A DNA stretch of 64,000 nt, from NCBI RefSeq assembly GCF_000515115.1, contig NZ_AZXF01000015.1:101206-165205 (forward strand), read 5' to 3'. The position numbers and the translations under genes were made by a program. Source of the stretch: Nocardiopsis sp. CNT312. GTDB lineage: Bacteria; Actinomycetota; Actinomycetes; Streptosporangiales; Streptosporangiaceae. The notes under the pieces are model-generated. The model made no database searches and was not told the DNA's origin. It saw only the letters and a list, made by a program, of their open reading frames with translations. The stretch's first letter is position 1. Each line of letters starts with the position of its first letter. Shown here one piece after another: positions 7,411-15,108 of the stretch.

Positions 7411-8439
7411 GTGCGTGATGATGTGCCGATGGACAGTGCTGCTGTGGTGAAGAGGTTTGGTCTGGGCGGGGACGTGTGCGCGTGGCTGGAGGAGGCCGGG
7501 GCGCTGCCGGAGCCGGCGCGGGCGCTGGACGTCCCTGTGGGGGAGCGGGCGGAGCGGGTGCTGGACCTGTTCGCTCTGGAACCGGTGGACCGTGCCGAGG
7601 TGGGGGAGCTGTGGCCGGACGGGCGGTGGCCGTTGGAGCTGTGGCACCTGGTGGAGTGCATGTACCGGCGGCTGTGCGCGGACGCCGGCCTGGCCGCGGG
7701 GGAGTGGCGGTCGTGGCCGTCGCTGGTGGAGGCGGAGGATCCGCGGGTGCGGGTGGCGTCGTTGTGGGCGTTCGCGGCGATGGTGGAGGCGCAGTTCGAG
7801 CGGCACGCCGAGTGGGGGATCGACCCGTCGGTGACGGCGGCGACGCTGGCGGACGTGGGTGTGCAGGTGGCGCGGGCGCGGCGGATGTTTGGCCGCTTGA
7901 GTCTGGAGTTGGCGGAGTGGGTGGCGACGCAGTTCCGGGGGCGGCTGTTCCGGGTGGGCGGTTTGCAGGTGGAGCCGGCCGTGCTGGGGGAGCAGGGGGA
8001 GGTGGAGTGGTACGCGCCGGGGCAGGCGCGGGCCCTGGGGGCGGGGATGGCGGTGGGTGATCCGTGTCTGCGGCTGCACGTCCCCACCGGGGGTTTGGAT
8101 CCTGTGGGGGTGGAGGGGACGCTGGCGCGGGCGCGCGGGTTCGCGCGGGCGCACCTGGGGATCGATCCTGTGGTGGCCACGTGTACGTCGTGGCTGCTGG
8201 ATCCGCGGTGGGGCGAGGTGTTGGGGGGCTCCTCCAACATCGTGCGGTTCCAGCGCCGGTTCGCGTTGGTGGGTGAGGGGTGTGCGGGGGACGCGGACGT
8301 GTTCCGGTTTGTGTTCGGGTTGCCGCGGGTGGATGTGTCGGCTGTGGCGCGGGGGACGCGGTTGGAGCGTGCGGTGGTGGAGCGTTTGGAGGCGGGGGGC
8401 GGGTGGACGGTGCGTACGGGCTGGTTGGCGTTGGAGTAG
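7411..8439 (+). CDS. Acyltransferase domain protein (DUF5596 plus GNAT-like C-terminal domain)
   Basis: 342-residue cytoplasmic protein. The N-terminal two-thirds is helical (DUF5596-like). The C-terminal part has the family's SNIVRFQRRF, DVFRFVFG and VRTGWLALE strings typical of actinomycete proteins annotated as acyltransferases with a GNAT-like fold. The substrate is unknown. GTG at 7411 or ATG at 7429 could start it; no SD is evident, so leaderless translation is possible. The coding strand is rich in G-ending codons, unlike the C-ending codons of genes in the first 5 kb. It ends 5 bp from the convergent urtE stop. Confidence 0.75.
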   Translation: MRDDVPMDSAAVVKRFGLGGDVCAWLEEAGALPEPARALDVPVGERAERVLDLFALEPVDRAEVGELWPDGRWPLELWHLVECMYRRLCADAGLAAGEWRSWPSLVEAEDPRVRVASLWAFAAMVEAQFERHAEWGIDPSVTAATLADVGVQVARARRMFGRLSLELAEWVATQFRGRLFRVGGLQVEPAVLGEQGEVEWYAPGQARALGAGMAVGDPCLRLHVPTGGLDPVGVEGTLARARGFARAHLGIDPVVATCTSWLLDPRWGEVLGGSSNIVRFQRRFALVGEGCAGDADVFRFVFGLPRVDVSAVARGTRLERAVVERLEAGGGWTVRTGWLALE

Positions 8440-8444
8440 TCGGG

Positions 8445-9149
8445 TCAGATGGCCATGAGGGCGTGGGCCTGGGTGTCGGTGAGGTCGGCGCGGTTGCCGC
8501 TGTGGATGATGCGTCCGGCGTCCAGGACGGTGACGGTGTCGGCCAGGCGTAGGGCGACGTCGAGGTACTGCTCCACGAGCAGGACGGTGATGCCCTCGGC
8601 GGCGATGTCGGTGATGGCGGTCTCGATCTCTTCGACGATGGAGGGTTGGATGCCTTCGGTGGGTTCGTCGAGGATGAGCAGGGTGGGGCGGGCCACGAGG
8701 GCGCGGGCGATGGCGAGTTGTTGTGCTTGGCCGCCGGAGAGGAGGCCGGCGCGGCGGTTGAGGAGGGGTGTGAGGCGGGGGAAGCGGTCGAGGGCGTGGT
8801 CGATGAGGTGGGTGGGGCCGCGTTTGGTGGCGTGGTGGGCGAGGGCGAGGTTCTCGGCGACGGTGAGGGGGGCGAAGGTCTCGTGGCCTTGGGGGGCGTA
8901 GGCGATGCCGCCGTGGATGCGGGTGTGGGGTGGTTGTGTGGTGATGTCGGTGCCGTTGTGGGTGATGGTGCCGTGGGTGGGGGTGATGAGTCCGGCGATG
9001 GTGTTGAGGAGGGTGGTTTTGCCGACGCCGTTGCGTCCCATGACGCAGGCGATGGTGCCGGTGGTGATGGTGAGGTTGATGTCGAAGAGGACTTGGGCGC
9101 GGCCGTAGCCGGCGTTGAGGTTGGTGAGGGTCAGGTGGGGTGTGGTCAT
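8445..9149 (-). CDS. urtE: Urea ABC transporter ATP-binding protein UrtE
   Basis: 234-residue LivF-type ATPase and last gene of urtABCDE. Walker A is GRNGVGKTT, the signature LSGGQAQQ, Walker B LLILDEPTEGIQP, and the His-switch position reads LLVEQY, where LivF-type proteins have Glu-Gln. TEGIQP is characteristic of UrtE rather than amino-acid LivF. ATG overlaps the urtD stop by 4 bp. With UrtD it drives high-affinity urea import. Confidence 0.93.
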   Translation of the reverse strand: MTTPHLTLTNLNAGYGRAQVLFDINLTITTGTIACVMGRNGVGKTTLLNTIAGLITPTHGTITHNGTDITTQPPHTRIHGGIAYAPQGHETFAPLTVAENLALAHHATKRGPTHLIDHALDRFPRLTPLLNRRAGLLSGGQAQQLAIARALVARPTLLILDEPTEGIQPSIVEEIETAITDIAAEGITVLLVEQYLDVALRLADTVTVLDAGRIIHSGNRADLTDTQAHALMAI

Positions 9150-9892
9150 GGGGTGGCTTTCTGTGGGGTGCGGCCGAGGTAGACCTCTTGGACGCGGGGG
9201 TCGTTCTGGACGGTGGTGACGTCGCCGTGGGTGAGGATGCGTCCTTCGTGGAGGACGGTGACCTGGTCGGCGTAGCGGCGCAGGAAGTCCATGTCGTGTT
9301 CGATGACGATGATGGTGTGGTCGGCGGCGATCTCGGTGAGGAGTGCGCCGGTGCGGGTGCGTTCGTCGGCGCTCATGCCGGCGACGGGTTCGTCGAGCAG
9401 GAGCAGGCGTGGGTTCTGGGCCAGGAGCATGGCGATTTCGAGCCATTGGCGTTGGCCGTGGGAGAGGGTGGCGGCGGGGCGGTCGGCGTGGTCGGTGAGG
9501 CCGACGCGATCGAGGTGGCGGATGACGTCGGGTGGGAGGGTGCGGCGGCGTCGCAGGAGTTGCCAGGGGCGGAGGCGGGCGCTGGCGGCGAGGTCGACGT
9601 TGTCGGCGACGGTGAGTTCTTCGAAGACGGCGCTGGTCTGGAAGGTGCGGCCGATTCCGGCGCGCACGATCTGGTGTTCGCTGCGTTTGTTGAGGGTGTG
9701 GCCGTTGAAGGTGATGGTTCCGTGGGTGGGGCGTGTGCGGCCGGTGATGGTGTCGATGAGGGTGGTTTTGCCTGCGCCGTTGGGGCCGATGAGGAAGAGG
9801 AGTTGGCCTTCGTCGAGATGGAGGTCGACGTGGTCGAGGGCGGTGAAGTCGCCGAAGGTGACGGTGAGGGTGTCGATGGTGAGCAGGCTCAT
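9146..9892 (-). CDS. urtD: Urea ABC transporter ATP-binding protein UrtD
   Basis: 248-residue LivG-type ATPase. Walker A is GPNGAGKTT, the signature LSHGQRQWLEI, Walker B LLLLDEPVAGMSADE, and the switch VIEHDMDFLRRYA. The SHGQ-QWLEI signature and the PVAGMSADE string are diagnostic of UrtD. It overlaps both neighbours by 4 bp in the urt operon, so the five subunits are made from one coupled message. It is a cytoplasmic subunit at the UrtBC membrane pore. Confidence 0.94.
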   Translation of the reverse strand: MSLLTIDTLTVTFGDFTALDHVDLHLDEGQLLFLIGPNGAGKTTLIDTITGRTRPTHGTITFNGHTLNKRSEHQIVRAGIGRTFQTSAVFEELTVADNVDLAASARLRPWQLLRRRRTLPPDVIRHLDRVGLTDHADRPAATLSHGQRQWLEIAMLLAQNPRLLLLDEPVAGMSADERTRTGALLTEIAADHTIIVIEHDMDFLRRYADQVTVLHEGRILTHGDVTTVQNDPRVQEVYLGRTPQKATP

Positions 9893-11013
9893 GCGGGGCT
9901 TCCTGTGGTGGTGTCCTGTGGCGCTGGTGGTGTGGTGCGGGTGCGTGGGCGGGTGAGTGCGGTGGCGGCTTGTCGGGTCAGGCCGGCGAGTCCGTGGGGG
10001 GCCAGGGCGATGACGAGGACGAACAGGGCGCCTTGGAGGTAGATCCAGCCGCTGGCGAAGGTTTCGGCGAAGGTGGTCTCGGCGGCGTTGATGAGGACGG
10101 CTCCGGTGGCGGCTCCGGCGAGGGAGTAGCGTCCGCCGATGGCGACGGCGAGGACCATCATGATCGAGGGGATGACGCCGATGAGGGAGGGGGAGATGAT
10201 GCCCATGATGGGGACGAAGAGTGCTCCTCCGATGCCGGCGGCCATGGCGGAGAGGGCGTAGGCGAGGGTTTTGGCCCAGGTGGGGTTGTAGCCGAGGTAG
10301 CGGACGCGGTCTTCGGCGTCGCGGATGGCGATGAGGAGTTTGCCGTAGCGGCTGTTGTTGACGTGGCGGAAGAGGAGGTAGATGGCAGCGAGTGTGAGGA
10401 CGGTGATGGTGTAGAGGGTGGTCTGGGCGGTGGGGGAGTAGAGGCTGTGTCCGGCGAAGACGGGGAAGTTGGTGAGTCCGTTGGTGCCGCCGGTGAGGTG
10501 TTGTTGGCCGATGAGGAAGATGACGAAGGCGGCGGCCAGAGCCTGGTTGAGGATGGCGAAGTAGGCGCCGCGTACGCGTTGGCGGAACACCGACCAGCCC
10601 AGGAGTGCGGCGGCGGCTCCGGGGACGAGGACGGCGGCGGCGATGGCGGTGGCGGGGTGGGTGAAGGGCTTCCAGAACCAGGGGAGTTCGGTGAGGCCGG
10701 ACCAGACCATGAACTGGGGGAGGCCGGTGGTGTTGAGGGGGTCGGCGGCGGTGCTGGCCAGGGTCAGGTGCATGCCCATGGCGTAGGCGCCCAGGCCGAA
10801 GAAGACGCCGTGGCCGAGGGTGAGCATGCCGCCGCGTCCCCAGGCCAGGGAGATGCCCAGGGCGACGATGGCGTAGCACAGGTACTGGGCGAAGAGGTTG
10901 AGGCGGAAGGGTTCCAGCAGGAGGGGCAGGAGGAGGAGTGCGGCGGCGATGAGGGCGAGGAAGGTGAGGGGGCCGCGCAGGCGGGTGAGGAGTGCGGGGG
11001 CGGTGGTGGTCAC
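9889..11013 (-). CDS. urtC: Urea ABC transporter permease UrtC
   Basis: 374-residue LivM-type permease with about nine hydrophobic segments and a Thr/Pro-rich cytoplasmic tail. Family strings include WGRGGMLTLGHGVFFGLGAYAMGMHL, IGQQHLTGGTNGLTNF and RYLGYNP. GTG start at 11013 overlaps the urtB stop (GTGA). With UrtB it forms the urea channel. Confidence 0.94.
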   Translation of the reverse strand: MTTTAPALLTRLRGPLTFLALIAAALLLLPLLLEPFRLNLFAQYLCYAIVALGISLAWGRGGMLTLGHGVFFGLGAYAMGMHLTLASTAADPLNTTGLPQFMVWSGLTELPWFWKPFTHPATAIAAAVLVPGAAAALLGWSVFRQRVRGAYFAILNQALAAAFVIFLIGQQHLTGGTNGLTNFPVFAGHSLYSPTAQTTLYTITVLTLAAIYLLFRHVNNSRYGKLLIAIRDAEDRVRYLGYNPTWAKTLAYALSAMAAGIGGALFVPIMGIISPSLIGVIPSIMMVLAVAIGGRYSLAGAATGAVLINAAETTFAETFASGWIYLQGALFVLVIALAPHGLAGLTRQAATALTRPRTRTTPPAPQDTTTGSPA

Positions 11014-11897
11014 GTGAGCGCCCTTGTCTTGACGGTGAACAGTCCTTGGGGTCGGGCCTGGAGGAGGGCGACGATGGCGGTGAAGGCGATGAGTTTGGCT
11101 AGGGAGGCGTCGGTCCAGGCTTCGACGGTGGCGTTGAGCATGCCCAGGGCGAAGGCGGCGATGACGGTGCCGCGGAGTTGGCCCAGGCCGCCGATGACGA
11201 CGACGAGGAAGGCGTCGACGATGTAGTTGGTGCCTAGGGTGGGGCCAGTGGGGCCGGTGAGGGTGAGGGCGACCCCGGCGATGCCGGCGAGTCCGGAGCC
11301 GATGAAGAAGGTGGTGGCGTCGACTCTGCGGGTGTTGATGCCGGTGACGGCGGCGAGGTCGCGGTTGTGGATGACGGCGCGCATCTGGCGGCCCTGGCGG
11401 GAGCGGTTGAGGTAGTAGGCGATGGCGGCGACGGCGGTCAGGGCCAGGGTGAGGATGAACAGGCGTGCGTAGTGGATGCGGATGTCGCCGAGGGTGATGC
11501 CTTCGGTGAGCCAGGGGGGTGCGGGTACGTCGACGTTGGGTGCGCCGAAGGTGTCGCGGGCGGCCTGTTGGAGGATCATGCCGATGCCGAAGGTGAGCAG
11601 GAGGGTGTCGAGGGGGCGTCCGTAGAAGTGGCGGATGAGGCCGAGTTCGAGGAGCCAGCCCAGGGTGCCGGTGACGGCGAAGGCGACGGGGAGGGCGACG
11701 ATGAGGGAGTAGGCGGGGTTGACGCCGATCCAGGCGTGCAGGACGTAGGCGGTGTAGGCGCCGATCATGATGAACTCGCCGTGGGCCATGTTGATGACGC
11801 CCATTTGGCCGAAGGTGAAGTTGAGGCCGAGCGCGGCGAGCAGGAGGACGGCGCCGATGGCCAGGCCGACGGGGAGTTGGGTGATGAGGGCGTCCAC
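11010..11897 (-). CDS. urtB: Urea ABC transporter permease UrtB
   Basis: 295-residue LivH-type permease. The start was chosen at GTG 11897 because it follows a clear GGAAAGGAG ribosome site and gives the usual LPVGLAIGAVLLLAALGLNF first helix. Other marks are GVINMAHGEFIMIGAYTAY and VIGGLGQLRGTVIAA. Some UrtB proteins carry a long periplasmic N-terminal extension; this one does not. It is separated from urtA by 65 bp. Confidence 0.93.
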   Translation of the reverse strand: MDALITQLPVGLAIGAVLLLAALGLNFTFGQMGVINMAHGEFIMIGAYTAYVLHAWIGVNPAYSLIVALPVAFAVTGTLGWLLELGLIRHFYGRPLDTLLLTFGIGMILQQAARDTFGAPNVDVPAPPWLTEGITLGDIRIHYARLFILTLALTAVAAIAYYLNRSRQGRQMRAVIHNRDLAAVTGINTRRVDATTFFIGSGLAGIAGVALTLTGPTGPTLGTNYIVDAFLVVVIGGLGQLRGTVIAAFALGMLNATVEAWTDASLAKLIAFTAIVALLQARPQGLFTVKTRALT

Positions 11898-11962
11898 CGC
11901 GGCTCCTTTCCGGGGGTGGGGCGGCCGGGACTCCTGTCCCGGCCGCCGGGGTGAGGGCGGGG

Positions 11963-13177
11963 TCAGCCGGTGAGGTCGGCGGCCCAGTCGTAACCGGTCA
12001 GGTAGGGGTCGGGGGTGATGGGTTCGGGGGAGGTCCAGATCTCGTCGATGAGGCCGTCGTCGTTGATCTGTCCGATGCGTGCGGTCTTGATGACGTGCTG
12101 GGTGTCGCCGTCGAGGGTGATGGTGCCTTCGGGGGCGTCGATGGTGATGCCGTCGAGGGCGGCGCGGACGTCGTCGACCTCGAAGCTGTCGGCTTCCTCG
12201 ACGGCGGCCTTCCAGAGGTAGACGGCGTTGTAGGCGGACTGCATGGGGTCGGAGGTGACGCGGTCGGCGCCGTAGGTGTCGGTGAAGGCTTCGACGAAAC
12301 CGGTGTTGGCGTCGGTCTGGGTGCTCTGGTAGTAGTTCCAGGCTGTGAGGTGGCCGGCGATGTTGTCGGCGCCGATGCCCTCGACCTCTTCTTCGGCGAT
12401 GCTGACGCTCAGGACGGGGGTGTCGTCGGGGGTGACGCCGGCTGAGCGCAACTGCTGGAAGAAGCTGACGTTGGAGTCGCCGTTGAGGGTGTTGAAGACG
12501 GCGTCGGGTTCGGTGCGGGCGATGTCGTTGGTGATGGTGGAGTATTCGGTGTGGCCGAGGGGGGTGTACTCCTCGGCGGTGATCTCCATGTCGTGGGCTT
12601 GGGCGTAGGCGTTGATGATCTGGTTGGCGGTGCGGGGGAAGACGTAGTCGCTGCCGACGAGGTAGAGGCTGGTGTGGCCCTGTTCGCGCAGGTAGTCCAG
12701 GGCGGGGATGATCTGCTGGTTGGTGGTGGCGCCGGTGTAGACGATGTTGTCGGAGGCTTCGAGGCCTTCGTATTGGACGGGGTACCAGAGCAGGCCGTTG
12801 TTGCGTTCGAAGACGGGGAGCATGGCCTTGCGGGAGGCGGAGGTCCAGCCGCCGAAGACGGTGACGGCGTCGTCGGACTGCAGGAGTTTCTCGGCGCGTT
12901 CGGCGAAGGTGGCCTCGTCGGAGGCGCCGTCTTCGATGACGGGTTCGATCTGGTGGCCGAGGACGCCTCCGTCGGCGTTGATCTCGTCGATGGCGAGTTG
13001 GACGGAGTCGCGGACGGTGACCTCGCTGATGGCCATGGTGCCGGACAGGGAGTGGAGCATGCCGACGGTGACGGTGTCGCCGTCGGTGCCGTCTGTGGTG
13101 GCGCCGCCGCAGGCGGTGGTGAGCAGGAGGAGTGCGGTGGTGGCCGCGGTGAGGGCGCCTCGGCGTGTGCGTGCCAT
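11963..13177 (-). CDS. urtA: Urea ABC transporter substrate-binding lipoprotein UrtA
   Basis: 404-residue secreted lipoprotein. A signal peptide with Arg-Arg at positions 5-6 ends in the lipobox LTTAC with Cys23 as the lipid-anchored residue. The mature type-1 periplasmic-binding fold has UrtA marks: [21 protein letters not shown]-independent [28 protein letters not shown] and SDYVFPRT. It captures urea outside the membrane and delivers it to UrtBC. It is first in the operon, and a GlnR-like half-site array lies about 60 bp upstream. Confidence 0.95.
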   Translation of the reverse strand: MARTRRGALTAATTALLLLTTACGGATTDGTDGDTVTVGMLHSLSGTMAISEVTVRDSVQLAIDEINADGGVLGHQIEPVIEDGASDEATFAERAEKLLQSDDAVTVFGGWTSASRKAMLPVFERNNGLLWYPVQYEGLEASDNIVYTGATTNQQIIPALDYLREQGHTSLYLVGSDYVFPRTANQIINAYAQAHDMEITAEEYTPLGHTEYSTITNDIARTEPDAVFNTLNGDSNVSFFQQLRSAGVTPDDTPVLSVSIAEEEVEGIGADNIAGHLTAWNYYQSTQTDANTGFVEAFTDTYGADRVTSDPMQSAYNAVYLWKAAVEEADSFEVDDVRAALDGITIDAPEGTITLDGDTQHVIKTARIGQINDDGLIDEIWTSPEPITPDPYLTGYDWAADLTG

Positions 13178-13234
13178 GTGTGTCCGTCTCTGGGGTGGGG
13201 GTCAAGGGGTCTTGTAGGAGGCTGGTGGGGGGCT

Positions 13235-13272
13235 GTTTCGTGGGGTGTGTTGGTGGGTTTCGTATACATTCC
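13235..13272 (-). promoter_or_regulatory. Possible GlnR half-site array upstream of urtA
   Basis: Read on the urtA strand, four pentamers lie exactly 11 bp apart: GGAAT, GAAAC, ACACA, GAAAC. The GlnR model is gTnAC-n6-GaAAc-n6-gTnAC-n6-GaAAc. The two GAAAC sites are perfect and correctly 22 bp apart, but the two a-sites are degenerate. Nitrogen control of urea import by GlnR is known in actinomycetes. This match is suggestive, not strong. Confidence 0.4.
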
Positions 13273-13330
13273 GGTATCCGGTGCGGGTGTTAAAACGGTG
13301 CGGTGGGCTCCGCGCAGTGCTCTACTTGAC

Positions 13331-13344
13331 ATAATGTGCATTAT
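13331..13344. promoter_or_regulatory. Palindrome ATAATG-TG-CATTAT
   Basis: Perfect 6-bp arms around a 2-bp centre, preceded by TTGACA (13327-13332), which would be a good -35 element. It stands out as AT-rich in GC-rich DNA, upstream of urtA on one side and a gene-free stretch on the other. It is probably an operator; the regulator is unknown. Confidence 0.45.
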
Positions 13345-13895
13345 CGGCTTTGTGGGAGTGCCTGCGGGGTAGGGGCTTGCGGGTCGGCGGCGGCCGGTCC
13401 GGACGTCGCCGCGTGTTGCCGTGGCTTCCGACTGCCGTCACGCCGGGTGGTTGCGGCGGGACCGTGGTTCTTCGGTGCCTTGTGCTTCGCCGACGGTGCC
13501 GCGGTGTGGTCGTGCGCGCGGCTGGCCTGCGCCGGGGTGCCTGGTCCGGGGCGGTTCTGTGCTTGGTCCCCCCGTGTGGGGCCTCGCTTCCGCTGCCCCG
13601 TTTGATGCATAAATGATGTTATGCATGATTTTGTGGGTCTTTGATGTCTTGTGCGTGTTGTGGCGCAGGGATCCCGAAGCTCCGGCGAGGGAGCAAGCAA
13701 TCCGTGGGTGGCTCTTCCCAGGCAAAGACTCCGGCGCACCAGCCGGTAGCAGGACTGCTCCCCCTGGGCGCGGCCGGACTGGATGCCCGCGTGGACGCAA
13801 GGGTGGCCGTGCTCCCAGAACTGCTCATTTCTGAGAGCACGGAGCGCGGCGTGGGTGAGCGGCGACGACGCGGCGGAAGAGGGTCGGGGACTTAG
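13345..13895. other. Gene-free stretch of about 550 bp containing a long palindrome
   Basis: No reading frame here looks like protein in composition or motif. The stretch is bounded by the ATAATG-TG-CATTAT palindrome and the TetR-like operator at 13896, and contains a third palindrome at 13605. A small RNA or a lost gene could be here, but nothing specific can be supported. Confidence 0.5.
13605..13626. promoter_or_regulatory. 22-bp palindrome ATGCATAA-N6-TTATGCAT
   Basis: Perfect 8-bp arms with a 6-bp spacer (ATGATG), AT-rich in a GC-rich setting and 260 bp from the ATAATG-TG-CATTAT site, with which it shares GCAT/ATAA elements. The size suits a dimeric regulator such as an Rrf2 or MerR/TetR type. 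It lies far from any recognised start codon, so its target is unclear. Confidence 0.45.
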
Positions 13896-13910
13896 TATGA
13901 CCGTCGGTCA
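13896..13910. promoter_or_regulatory. TetR-type operator ATGACCG-T-CGGTCAT
   Basis: A perfect 15-bp palindrome of the TGACCG-type common for TetR-family repressors. It overlaps a -10-like TAGTAT at 13893-13898, so binding would block transcription to the right. The first start codon downstream is that of a 27-codon frame at 13944. No TetR gene is adjacent. Confidence 0.55.
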
Positions 13911-13943
13911 TTCGATCTTGCCGAGTCCCTCCGGAGGCATCCT

Positions 13944-14027
13944 GTGGACGACACCGCCGCCCAGTACGGCACCGTGGCCATCGGCTGCGGTCCCGCCGAC
14001 ACCATCCACTTCGCCCGCCTGGCCTGA
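13944..14027 (+). CDS. 27-codon small ORF behind a TetR-like operator
   Basis: GTG start preceded by TCCGGAGG (13930-13936) and ending at TGA 14025-14027, 29 bp before the methyltransferase-like gene. The peptide contains [17 protein letters not shown], which resembles the start of a dinucleotide-binding beta-alpha unit and may be the remnant of a flavoprotein. A real SD, an operator and a promoter argue against chance, but coding status is uncertain. Confidence 0.35.
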   Translation: MDDTAAQYGTVAIGCGPADTIHFARLA

Positions 14028-14056
14028 CGGCCCCGACACCCCCACGGGAACACTCC

Positions 14057-14695
14057 GTGCCCGAACGAGACTTCACCGACTACATCGACCGCGTCGGCGG
14101 CCACTTCGGTTCCCGTGCCGCTCTCTACCAGGCCGTGGCCGCCCACACCGGGGCGCGCCGCGTCCTGTATCCCGGCAGCTACCTCGATCTCGCCCCCTCC
14201 CACATCTGGCCCGACGTTACCTACCTCGACGCCGACACCCGCGCCCGCAAGGCCTTCCAGGGCCCCAGCGCCCTCAGCCTGGCCACCCGGCACAAGCGCT
14301 ACCCGGAGAAACCCCGCATCGCGTTCGTGCCGGGCGACTACACCCGTACCCTCGCGGAACTGCCCGCGGCCGAGTGGGATCTGGTGATCTCCCTGTATGC
14401 GGGCCCCGTCTCCGAACACGCCACCCGCTGCCTGCGCCCGGAGGGCTGGCTCCTGGCCAACAACAGCCACGCCGACGCTGGCCTCGCCCGCCTCGACCCC
14501 CGCTACCGGCTCGCCGCGGTCCTGCACCACAGCTCCGGCCGCTACCGCCTCACCACCGACGGCCTCGACCGCTACCTGCGGCCCAAGCGCCCGCCCCATC
14601 CGACCCGCGAACAGCTCCACGCCTCAGGCAGGGGCACCGCCTATACCCACCCGGCCGCCGCCTACCTCTTCCGTCTCCACCCGCGCGAACGGTAG
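14057..14695 (+). CDS. Methyltransferase-like protein of unknown function
   Basis: 212-residue cytoplasmic protein. [17 protein letters not shown] followed by [14 protein letters not shown] resembles motif I and the acidic strand-2 end of a class I SAM methyltransferase fold. [31 protein letters not shown] resembles strands 4-5. The glycine-rich motif is poor, so catalysis is not assured. GTG start. It probably shares the promoter with the 27-codon frame upstream and ends at a strong hairpin. Confidence 0.6.
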   Translation: MPERDFTDYIDRVGGHFGSRAALYQAVAAHTGARRVLYPGSYLDLAPSHIWPDVTYLDADTRARKAFQGPSALSLATRHKRYPEKPRIAFVPGDYTRTLAELPAAEWDLVISLYAGPVSEHATRCLRPEGWLLANNSHADAGLARLDPRYRLAAVLHHSSGRYRLTTDGLDRYLRPKRPPHPTREQLHASGRGTAYTHPAAAYLFRLHPRER

Positions 14696-14699
14696 GCAC

Positions 14700-14738
14700 G
14701 CCCCGGGAGCCCGTCGGACCTCGGCGGGCGCCCGGGGC
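14700..14738 (+). terminator. Hairpin terminator after the methyltransferase-like gene
   Basis: Stem GCCCCGGG-x-GCCCG pairs with CGGGC-x-CCCGGGGC with one mismatch, about 11 nt of loop, starting 5 bp after the stop codon. There is no long T-run, as is usual in actinomycetes. Confidence 0.65.
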
Positions 14739-15108
14739 GGCCTGTACGTGTGACGACGGGAACGCCTGGGCTACCAGCGGGTTATCTGTCCTCTCACCGT
14801 GGTTTCGGCAGTCCCGGGCCGTGGTGTGGTTGCCGGTTCTCCCCGGCCCCGCTCCCCCGGCTCCCGCGCGCCCTTCCCGGGCCCCGCTCCCCCGGCCCGC
14901 GTGGTCCGCAGGTGGTGGTCGGGACACGAAGGCACGGGAAAGTCGCTCAAAGCAGTCATCCTTTGTCGCTGCGTGGTCGCGGCACGTCCTCTGGAACGCG
15001 CCCCGACCGGCGGCTACGGTGGCCGTTGGCGAGGCCTCCCCCGCGCAGCACCCGGTCCTGCCCCCGCGCCGCCGCACGGACGACGAACCATCGGGGAGGA
15101 GGGCCGCC
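14739..15108. other. Intergenic region upstream of phosphoketolase with a 17-bp direct repeat
   Basis: No supported gene. The sequence GGCCCCGCTCCCCCGGC occurs twice, at 14845-14861 and 14880-14896 (35 bp apart). The promoter of the phosphoketolase operon must lie here, but I cannot identify clear -35/-10 elements. Confidence 0.45.

Noticed and set aside
13336..13605. Open frame of 89 codons in the gene-free region
   Set aside because: Cys/Gly/Arg-rich composition without motifs, no ribosome site; typical of chance frames in GC-rich DNA.
14845..14896. 17-bp direct repeat considered as a possible short repeat array or CRISPR
   Set aside because: Only two copies of low-complexity C-rich sequence, with no regular spacer series.
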